The notes below the pieces were generated by a model. The model saw only the letters and a list, made by a program, of their open reading frames with translations. It was not told the origin of the DNA and made no database searches. Source: Triops longicaudatus (Eukaryota; Arthropoda; Branchiopoda; Notostraca; Triopsidae). From it: a stretch of 64,000 nt of DNA. The stretch is taken from positions 806,001-870,000 of the forward strand of contig JAGQDJ010000202.1 of NCBI GenBank assembly GCA_022885665.1. Direction: 5' to 3'. The translations under genes were made by a program, and so were the position numbers. Positions 36,925 to 47,200 of the stretch are shown here, piece after piece. How positions within the stretch are numbered: the first letter of the stretch is position 1; each line of letters starts with the position of its first letter.

Positions 36925-37530
36925 CATAGTCTTACTTGGAAAACAACAGAAGTTTCTAAGCCCGGCATTAAGTCCAAAACTAGTCTAGCTGCTGCTGTAT
37001 TGAGCTCGCGCGAGTCTCGATTCGATATTCCCAAGCGACTCCAGTATGTGTCACGTAAATAATCGCCGACAAGCTAATTAACAAACTTATTAATGATATG
37101 ATTGATTAAATAGATAACCTGAAAAAACTACAAATGAAAGTAATTGGTAAATAAAGAGAAAACATGAAAAATAACGCAAATACTTTTTTTTTTTTTTTTT
37201 ACTTTTGACATGAACGACTCTTTCTTGAAAATGATTTTTAGCATGACGCCAAAATTGCAGTTAGGATTACGAGACGGATTTCGATCGTCAAAAGGATCCG
37301 GATCCATCTTAAGATAATTTTCGGTTTCAATTTCGACCAACTCAGCCAGCCTATTGGAAAATTTGATTGAGAAGAGTTACAAACACTGAGCAATAGACGT
37401 AAAGATGAGAATACCTTTCTAGAAAGGGAACTGGGTCGAATGTTGCCGCGGAATGAGTATCATCCCATAGTTTCAGAATGGCTGTGACGTCGGTCATTTC
37501 AGCCAGCGGTGGGTTTTCGTTGTTAGCCAT
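29404..37530 (-). CDS. DCAF1: DCAF1 (VprBP/Mahjong), substrate receptor of the CRL4 ubiquitin ligase, 25 exons
   Basis: Binds DDB1 and recruits substrates to CUL4. Minus exons: 37530-37415, 37350-37203, 37073-36936, 36787-36472, 36419-36240, 36102-35918, 35657-35490, 35428-35295, 35033-34895, 34839-34633, 34559-34393, 34173-33950, 33782-33479, 33353-33208, 32876-32664, 32423-32263, 32196-31987, 31743-31539, 31442-31371, 31084-30860, 30778-30551, 30302-30116, 30030-29867, 29801-29729, 29597-29404. About 1500 residues, against 1507 in human. The armadillo-like N-terminal half includes DPDPFDDRNPSR and NSSWAEMESNVIGTY. A LisH motif lies at about 875-905 (QLLQLIQQHLASKGLHETA). A Ser/Thr/Pro linker precedes the WD40 domain (from about 1052), and the tail is Asp/Glu/Ser-rich. 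The second DWD box, WDLR, is at 1297-1300; the first reads WDAT. Exon 12 has one surplus T in a T run (plus 34140-34145), which shifts the frame. The ATG at 37530 was chosen for its AACAATGGC context; a second in-frame ATG lies at 37551. Confidence 0.96.
36890..36924. repeat. Poly(T)-poly(A) palindrome in DCAF1 intron 3
   Basis: 21 T (36890-36910) run directly into 14 A (36911-36924), a perfect A/T palindrome that starts 11 bases from the exon 3 donor. Homopolymer lengths may be inexact. Confidence 0.7.
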
Positions 37531-39259
37531 TGTTGTGAAAACTTGAAACAAATGTTACTAATTAACTTAAATTAACTGTTACATAAGTAACTAAAAACGG
37601 TTGTTATTAATACTTACGTAAATATATGTCAGAGGAGAAAGGATGAACGCTGCTGGGCTAAGCCAACAAGATTTATTAACTGACTTCTACTTATACAAAG
37701 GCTTAATTCATTTAATTAGTGGTGCACTGTTTAAAAAATAATTTTCTTAAGAAATTCTCACTTGCCACTCTTTCTTGTGCAATGTCACTGAAGAATTACA
37801 GCAATTCACACAAGCCGAATGTGCTGGTAAGATCACAACAACAATGCCGACGTTTTCAGCGCCATGTGGTCTTAACATTCGTGGCTAGCAAACGACGAAA
37901 CGCAGCATCATGCCTCTTTTCGGAAACCCGAATCTAGACCTCACATTTCAAGCTTTGAGAACTAAGCCTTGCAGAAAGCAAGAAACTCGTGTAGATCACC
38001 ATTTAAAAACATATTCAAAGTTACAATGTTATTATATTTTAAAGCTTTCAGTAACCTATATAGAACACTAAAAATTTAAATACTTTTTACATTGTTAAAC
38101 TAGTACTGTTACGTACCTTCTGATTCCATACTTTTCTGAAAATTACGAACTCACGTTCCAGTTAATTTCACAATAATGCAGTGCATGCATCCAAAATAAA
38201 GTACCGTTTGTGAATGCTCTTTAAAAAATATTTTGTGACGAGTATTTCGTCATGATGTATGAAAACCTAAAGTGCAAAAGGCAGTGCTGACCCATTCGGG
38301 ACAGAATAAAATATGCAGACATTTAATTAACTTGGTTTAAATTCTTCTTTAAATAATCTTACACACTTGTAAAAAAAAATTCTACCCTGAGAACACGATT
38401 TGGAAATTTTGACAAATGCGTGAGACAGTTTCATACATGGAAGACGTATGTTACGGCTGGTTTTAATCATAGATGTTTCATTTTTCTCCGAATAATTTCC
38501 AACTTATACTTTTTTCTGAAGCCTGAGTTTTTCCTTCTCCCATGAAAGGGTTATGAACATTAAGCCTGACCAGAGGGCGGAATGCGTATACCACATGGAC
38601 ATGCAATGCCCCGAACCCGGCGAGCACCCAGCTTTTCACCAGTAGCATTCTTGGGACGTTTAAGCAATAGATTTAGTGTAGAGATGACTTGCCGTTATAA
38701 AAGTATGTCCAATAAAAACAGATGGGAAAGGAAGTCCTTAGAAAACACAATTATTGCTGACTTGGGCTTAAAAGTAGGATAACGGCTGATTGGCTGGAAG
38801 GGGGCCGTGGGTGGATACAATCGGCCTTGTTTTCGCAGTACCTCCCTTGATCCTTAAGGGAAAGGACTTGTCGTCTCTGTATACTCTGTGGTTTAAGCCC
38901 CGCCTTGCTAGCCAAGCCTCGTGGTTTACATTGAAAACTGTTGCTATGGTGTACAATAAATACAAATGAAAGGGCCCGCCTCCTTTAATAATAACAATAG
39001 TCACCCCACTACCTCGTCAGTCACTTGCACTTGATAAGAAATGCTGGCTCTTGTGATTGCTGAGCAGTCACTTTCATTCTGTGCATCATCGTAAGACTTC
39101 GCCAACGTCAGTCTTTTCTTATCACAGTGCCGTGGCTCCAAAGTTCTACTCGAAGAACCTTCTCATCTCAGTATACTCTTTGCTATTAAAAGAAAAGACA
39201 ATCTAAACTATCTCGATCCAACAAGTGCTGAAATAGTTGCTTAAAAATTATTCGTAAAA
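37531..39259. other. Divergent upstream region of DCAF1 and the ABCD transporter
   Basis: 1.7 kb between opposite start codons. It holds no exon I can support. Arthropod-type initiator matches (TCAGTC) occur at 39017-39022 and 39106-39111 on the plus strand, and an inverted CCAAT box lies at 38789-38793. Open frames at 37719-37937 and 38768-39004 look accidental. Confidence 0.55.
38787..38796 (+). promoter_or_regulatory. Inverted CCAAT box upstream of the ABCD gene
   Basis: CTGATTGGCT matches the NF-Y site on the minus strand (AGCCAATCAG), about 470 bp upstream of the ABCD start codon and next to a short GC-rich stretch. Its function is inferred from the motif alone. Confidence 0.3.
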
Positions 39260-41247
39260 ATGCCTACTATACTCTCCAAACATTTAGAACGCATTTCAAG
39301 CAAAACTGGCATTCCTCAAGTGTACATAACTAGAGGGTTATGCTGCGTAATTGTGGGAGCCTATGTTAGCAAGATGGCTTATCCCTTAGTGTGCCAAATT
39401 CTGATCAATCATCAACAAAAGAAACGTGTGAAATCCAGTCAAGACTTAAGTCATTGTCACAAGAATGGCCAACCGCATGATAGCGTTGATGCGAAAAAGG
39501 CTATAGGACCAGCGGTAGATATCCGATTTCTGCAACAGTTGCGAAAATTGTTGCGAATTATGGTTCCGACCGTGTGGTCTAAGGAAGCCGGTGTTTTAAC
39601 GGCACATACTGTGACGTTGATTGCCCGTACCTTTTTATCCATTTACGTCGCGATGCTAGAGGGCCGGATGGTCAAATACATTGTCCGGCGCGACGTTCGA
39701 ATGTTTGCATTGATGCTTTTACGCTGGGTAGGTGTGGCCATCCCGGCAACATTCGTCAACTCGTCCATCCGTTTCCTGGAAAGTCATTTAGCCTTGGCCT
39801 TGCGGACCCGTTTGGTGCGACATGCCTACAAATTGTATTTCGACAATCAAACGTATTACCGCATTTCCAATTTGGACGGAAGATTAGAAAACGCGGATCA
39901 TTGCCTCACCGACGATATTACAGCGTTCACGTCCTCCGTGGCCCATTTGTATTCCCATATCACCAAACCGTTGTTAGACATTCTGCTCATAGTCATTTCA
40001 CTTTATGGCATCGCCAAAAGCATGGGAGCATCTGCCATTCCAGGTATGAAGATCTCAACTCGTCAGAATGAAAAAAGGCGGCTAAAATGGGTGAAACAAA
40101 AACAACCAGTGATAATATAGAAATAGAAGCTAAAAGAAAAGAACAAAGGAATAGGGAAGTTTCCGTATATAGTCCTCCATTGTTAGCTAATGGGGTTTTA
40201 AAAATTTGATGAATTGTGAGTGTAATGCAGTAGCAGAGGGTTGATTAAAAGGATAAAGAAAGAATGACTCAGGTACAGTTAAGTATTTTTTGGTATTAAT
40301 TATCGCAGTATTCATTTTCAAATTCATTAGGATCAATAAAAAGTAGTTATAAAATCTAATAACCATTTAATAAAAAATAAAAATAGATTCAATAGTTAGA
40401 TTAGTTCGCATATGTCATACAGTAACTAATTTTGTGATTCGTGAAATAATATTGCAATTGGTAATTATGTCTTGTGAATTCGCAAATGATTTGTGAGTGC
40501 TTAACCTTTTCATTATAGCGAAGAGATGCGAACGTTATCTTGCTCGTTCCCATTAGAAACACGTGGCAGGAAATCAAGTATTTTGTATTTCCGCTAAGCT
40601 GGCAGCTATTGTAAATGTATACTTCCTTTGAGCAATCTTTTAAATTGCAGCTTTTCAAATATTCACTCGTTCACGTCCGTTGGGTTGCATCTATGACTAA
40701 TATTTCTAATGTCCACAATGTACTCGAAACCTTCTAGGTCCTGCATTAGCGGGCGTAGTCATTTTCCTCACGGGCCAAATTTTAAAGGCAGTATCCCCCA
40801 AATTTGGCAAACTCGTTTCCGAAGAAGCAAATAAGAAAGGTTATTTGCGTTACATTCATTCCCGGATTATCGCCAACGCGGAAGAAATCGCGTTCTACGG
40901 CGGTCATAAAGTAATTATGCGTTTTGTTTCGGTTTTACAATGTTGTACTGGTGAGCAATAACTTTCCACAATTTGCAGTAAGATATGTATTATATGTGTA
41001 TTCTTCAAATTTAATTGAATACCGGTATGTGTCTACCGCAGGTGGAATTAAATCACCTAACAAAGGCATATCGCAGCTTAAGTAAACAAATGAACCTCAT
41101 CTTCTCCCAGCGCTTATGGTATATTATGCTCGAGCAATTCTTGATGAAATACGTGTGGTCCGGAACTGGAATGATCATGGTAGCCATCCCGGTTATCATG
41201 GGACGAAAAGGTAAGAACAACCCCCTCCAAAAAAAAAAAAAAAAAAA

Positions 41248-41282
<35 letters not shown>

Positions 41283-44200
41283 TAAATTAAAGCTTTATAT
41301 AGCTATCGTAACTGTCCAAAACAATGTTAACTTAAATTAGATAAAAAGTTGTTAAGCTTAAAAAAAGGTTTAAACGTGTAAAGAAATGCCAAGGAGCATT
41401 AGCTTATACCTGAGTTCATGATAAAAAGAAATTTAGAGAAGTTAAAATAAGAAGTAAAGTATACTAGTGGTTCTTATATTCTCTGGATTAAACGTAAGGC
41501 TTCAGTCTAGTGCGAACTAGTGTGCAGTAGTACATTACTTAAAACTTTACCGTTTTTCTTTATAATTCAACCGGAAATTTCTACCGCGCTCTGTAAGTGT
41601 TTGTGCTGATAATTGGTTCTCTTTTTCTGTGTCATTTTTTATTGGACGAATCCGAATTGTTGACCATCACTACTGTGGATTTGGCGCATTATCTTATTGT
41701 TGTGAAAAGCAGCCGGGCATGAAGGAGCCCAAGATGGCGGGGTAAGCGAACGGACGCAATATTTTACTACAGCAAGAAATATGCTGAGTTCCGGTGCAGA
41801 TGCCGCTGAACGGTTAATGACCTCCTATAAGGTAAGTTTTTTGCTTGTTTCTTTTTCTTTTACCCTCTCCTTCGCCCTTCTGTTTGTTGCAGTCACCATT
41901 TTCGTTCACTCTTCAGTAGTTTAAGTACAATCAAAAGACTTCCTGGTAAACTGAACTTGCTAAACAGATGAATTGGAAGAATATGTTTGATTTTGTAGAG
42001 CAAATGGAAACCTTAGGAAGCTTGTGGTGTCTTTTGTGAATCAATAATAGCCGATGGTTGCACAAACGTTATCAAGCAACGAACGTACATGTATTTATTT
42101 ATTATTTTTTATTATTATTATTTTCGAGAAAGCGGGTAAAGAATCTTAAATTCTGATTGACAAAATATTCCGGTTATCGAAACTTGCTTTAAAGAGGGTT
42201 TAACGTTTATTACCCATGTATGGTAGAACGTTAAGATTTGTGATTAGAGCAGAGTAGAGGAGAACTTTATTTATAACAATGAGCGCCATTTCGCACAGTA
42301 CAGGGCCGTATAAAATGGGTGTCACCTGCTGCCACTCGCAGTTTCGCAAGCTTGCAGAATTCCATAGGGCCGTAGGGAGCAGAGAGCGAAGGTTCTAAAA
42401 AAATGGTTTTGGCCAGCCTAAAGACGACGCGACAAAGCGCTTAGTTCCTGGACAGGTGTACTCACCTTGGAGAATTTCAGCCTTGAAAAAACGCCCAAGA
42501 GCTAGGGCTTGGAAACGGCTAGATTCAACTGCTTCTCAATCAAGCCGCGAGCCGATTAACAGCAAACGATGCAATCCTTGAGCCGTGATCCTGTACAAGG
42601 TAATCTGTAAGTCGACATATGCGATGATCACTTAGCGAAGTGGAAGAAACGATAAGGGTAAACTCCGCTTGTAAGAAACCAGTACACAGAAACCCTGATT
42701 TAGTAAAACTGGAAAGAAAACGTCAAAAACCGTTGTTTGGAAAGCCCGACAAAAGTTGCCATTGAACCCATTAACCCAGCGCTTCTCAATAGTTTTCGGT
42801 CGTTACCTTAAATAGACAATCAGGATGACCCTGTTTACCCAATTTAAATAAAATTTCGACCAAAAAAGTGAAGAGAAATAATTTTTAAGGGAAAATTAGA
42901 GTAAGTGCCATTGAGTTGACGGATAAGACATCTAATACATTTTAGCCCTTCAGTTCTCTCGAACAACTGTTGACGGGGCCAATTTTTTTGAATATCTTGT
43001 CATCGGTTTCTACTTGTTACGGGTTTCGCCCAAATTCAAACAACTTTTACTCAAATTTGGGTAAGTTAGCCACTGTTGAGAAGCACTGCGTTAACCGGTC
43101 CCTGATAAGCAGTTCATTACAGCTTGGCTCGACTCAAGCCGTTTACCAGCCAATCCAAGAGCCGACTCAGCAGTACCGTGAGCCATATGTTTTCGAGCCG
43201 AGCTTAGCCCGTCTCTAATTAAGCCGATTGTGGTTTAAAACGTTTTTTTTTTTTTCACGAGCTTTATAATTTTAGGCAGATTCAGAATGATGAGACATCA
43301 GTCGTTTTCAAGCATATTATTTGATTAATCTTTGAGGTCTTCCGTAGCGTCTTGTGTAAAATTTGTCCCATCCAACCTAACTGTAATCACTCAACTTTGA
43401 CAACAATCTCAACAAATGGCTTTCTTTTTGCCTATACAGTAAAAAATGAATAAATAGCCCAATACTCGTGACAAGACGTTCAACTAAAAGTACGGACTTT
43501 TTAACGAAATAAATAAATTTTAAGAAACGTATTCAACTCATAAAAAATAAAAATATGTATCGAAAATAAATATTAATTCAAATGTATTTATTATTTTTTT
43601 TTTAAATTCTTTCTACTATCATGCATTAACTTTTCATGTTTACTGTCCATAATGGTTACGTTTGTGCTTCTTGGTTTTAACCGGCAGTTCGTTCGTCCAG
43701 CCTAGGTTCCATTCTGTTAGAGGTTAGATAATAGAAATTTTACGGTATGTTTAGAATTATTTTGTATTTTTAAATTTTATTTTGATTACTGTGTTATGGG
43801 GAATTAAATAATTTGAAGAGTTGGCTAGATTAATAAGGAAAATTAACCCGTTTTTCTTACGTTAAAAAACAGGATAAACTTGTTCAGGACAACTTAATGA
43901 CTTAGAACAGGATTAAATTGTATATTGTGAAATGCCTCGAAACTTGACTTGGCGTATTCTGAGAGATGGTACATGACAAATTGAATTGTATATTGTGAAA
44001 TGCCTCGAAACTCGACTTGGCGTATTCTGAGAGGTGGTACATGACAATCCTCTTTAACGGACACTATCTACGCGTAGAATGAATCATGAATTAGGCTTTT
44101 CGCGAGGTTCAGCTCGTACGTGCCGTCTAATTTGGGTATAATTTATTGATTGCACATGTGCACGCTCTGAGCATAAAATATATTACACAAAAATTGCACG

Positions 44201-47200
44201 AAAGTAAAAGCAACTGACGAATGCCGTAAAAATACAGCTGTTTTGGCATGCATGTAGCGGAATCCGTTTGGTGGCACATTCACGTACTACTCGCCAATCT
44301 TCATGAAGTTTCTGAAGTGCATTACTAGACAATTTGGTGTGGCAGGTGTGGCAAATTGCAAAACGTGTATGTCTTGAACGAGTTCCCTTTCGCATTACGC
44401 TAATTAGGAAACGTTTCCGATTTTTGGTTGCACGTTTCGATCGTTTGAATGTGTACTTATGTAGTAATTCAACCGTGAACTTCTGTCAACTGAATTCTGT
44501 AGCAAAGACTGTTTTAAAAGAAAAAAGAAAAAATCTGCAGTATAATATTTTCGCAACGAAAAAGTATACCGCACATATTATTTTATAAATTCTTTAAAAC
44601 GAATCGACTGCTTGTGTCTTGCTTTACTCTTAATGGAGTTCGATCTGAACTAGACCCACATTCATTTACTTTCGCTAGTGGTGAGAAGTCTTAAAGCTGA
44701 AGACCGTAAAACTTTGTGAATCGCATGAACGGAGGTCTTAAAATCTTGAATTGTGAAAGCAAAGCGCCGTAAAAGGTCCTACGCTATGAGTACCAAATAT
44801 CACAAAAATATTTAAAGATCGCTGTAAAAGATCACGATGAATAAAACTGTTTCTTTTATGGCCACGTTATAAAACAGTAACGTGTTAGTTGGAGCTCTCG
44901 GTCGTTCTTCTCTATAATGCCAGTACTTTCTGTGGAAAAGGGATAGTACAACAAAACATTTCTTTTAAACTTCAGGAAAGCAGCTTTGTACGCTAGCCGT
45001 CATGTAAGTTTGATTGTGCGAAGATTAATCGTGTCTACAACGGTACACTTCGTAAAGCAGCATAAAATGTTTACAACCGGAAACCCACAAGTTTATTTTT
45101 CATTTTCCGAGAATTTCTGCTCGAATCCAATATTTGCGAGGTTTTCTGAAAATTACTCGAGATTCTTGCTGAAATGGAATGTTTAAGAATTCCATACTGC
45201 TTAACTAACGAGCTCATTTACCAGAAAGTTAGATTTGATGCATTTAAAGATTAAAAAGTCGCTCGAGATTGTCAATTGTGAAAAATGTAGTGTCACTGGG
45301 AACATTGACCCAGCACGCCCTGTTATGTTGGACTCTTCTCCTTTTCCTTGTTCGTGGACATTTTGTTGATTTTTTCTTTTATTTTCATTAGGAAATTGTT
45401 GAGTTGGCTGGTTACACAGCTCGTGTAGGCAACATGTTTGACGTATTTGAACAAACTGGGAAAGGTCAATACCAACGACCGGGCATCAAGAACTCCCTGT
45501 CAGCGAAAAAAGAACTAGAACAACTAGGACTGGAGTTCGCCGATGGAATGCCGATACCCAACGGTAAGAGAAAATTGGTATTCTTTGGACTTTACTTTTT
45601 TTATGAATTGCCCTTTTCCTACTCTTCTCTTGTGACAGGTACTGTACTGCAAAAACTGTACGACCTTTTTTAATATTTATTTACTTGTGTTCAGTAACTA
45701 TTATAATTTAAACATTCAAGGAACACTTTCCTAAAAGTCATCATAATACAGTTTTGCATATTTATTTACCAAGCTTATATTTGTTTTTTAATTTTCGTAC
45801 ATTATTATGTGTAATGTAATTTTCTTCGTAGAATATAAGTTTAGTACTTATCAGTTTAGTAGTAAATTTTCGCATTGTCGTGAAAGTTAATACATGTTGT
45901 GGTTATGTTTCCAGGATATGTGAAGGAGAGTCTGGACGATATCATAATTGAAAATATGCCAATCATCACTCCAAATTGTGACGTGGTGGTACCTTCTTTG
46001 ACACTGACGGTGAGTCGGGATATGCATTTATTAATTACGGGCCCGAATGGTTGTGGCAAGAGTTCGCTGTTCCGGATCCTGAGCGGTCTGTGGCCCGTGT
46101 ACAAAGGACGTTTGCAAAAACCGCCCAACGCAGCCATGTTTTATATTCCACAACGGCCGTATATGTCGATTGGCAGTTTGCGAGATCAAGTCATTTATCC
46201 GGACAGCCTGGATGAAATGAAAGCCAAAGGACTCACGGACGATCACTTGGAAACGATTTTAAATATCGTCAATCTCCGACCCATTGTCCAGCGCGAAGGC
46301 GGCTGGGACGTCACTTCCGATTGGAAAGATGTGCTTTCCGGAGGAGAAAAGCAAAGAATGGGCATGGCACGGCTCTTTTACCACAAGTAATAGCTTCAGT
46401 TCCTCACTTTATGTAGCACAGATAGAACGTAATTTACTTTTACGAGTCGAGTTTCCATTTACTTTCTCGGACTAGTTTCGTTAAGCTTCATTTAACAAGT
46501 AGCTCAGGCGAGGTAGCAAATTCGGGTGCCTTGCACAAATTTTTCGCAATATTTTGGACCAGCCAACGGAAATTCGAACAAAATTTTGCGAAAAATTCTT
46601 TCTTTCTGTGTTTTCTTGAAAATATTTGTAGTCAAATATTCTTTTAAAAGACAGAACAATAGGTGGCTATTCAGTGTTTAGACGGATTGGGCTAAGCGTT
46701 AAAATCAAGTTTGGTGCGTTTTTTGTAAATTGCCAAGGGGATTTGAAACTTTTTATATTGTTTGTGGTGCGGCTAAGCAATGAAGCATTGCCGAAGAGTG
46801 ATTGTCGTCTTGTGTTGAAGGACGCAAAGAAGTCAGTGTCTTTCCAGCAGTCAAGGTTGCTAGTTTTTGCCTACGTTCACGAGCTTTCAGACCAGTTCTC
46901 TTAATAGCATTAAGAGAAAAACAAAACTTCTTAAGACATCTTGATTTAACAAAAACTGTCACTTACAGGACTGGTTGCGTGAATTTTCGCATTATATTTT
47001 TTACTGTTTCACACCCTCTTCTCAGAACAACACCAACAAGAATATATTTTAGTGTCTTATGCAGGCTCTCGTTTACTATGTATACAATGCAAATACGCCC
47101 GAGCAATTTTGCATAAAAGCTCGTGGGAAAATTTTCGAATAGACTTGTCCTGTTCAGTATATTCAAACAATTTTTTAACGGTGCATTCTGCTGATGTATC

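Larger units (their letters stand above)
41832..45391. other. ABCD intron 4 (3.6 kb)
   Basis: Between the exons ending LMTSYK and starting EIVELAGY. It contains an hAT-like MITE (42777-43088) and a 64-bp tandem duplication (43916-44047). The stretch 43120-43215 is rich in degenerate GAGCC/AGCCG words. No coding exon is seen. Confidence 0.7.
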
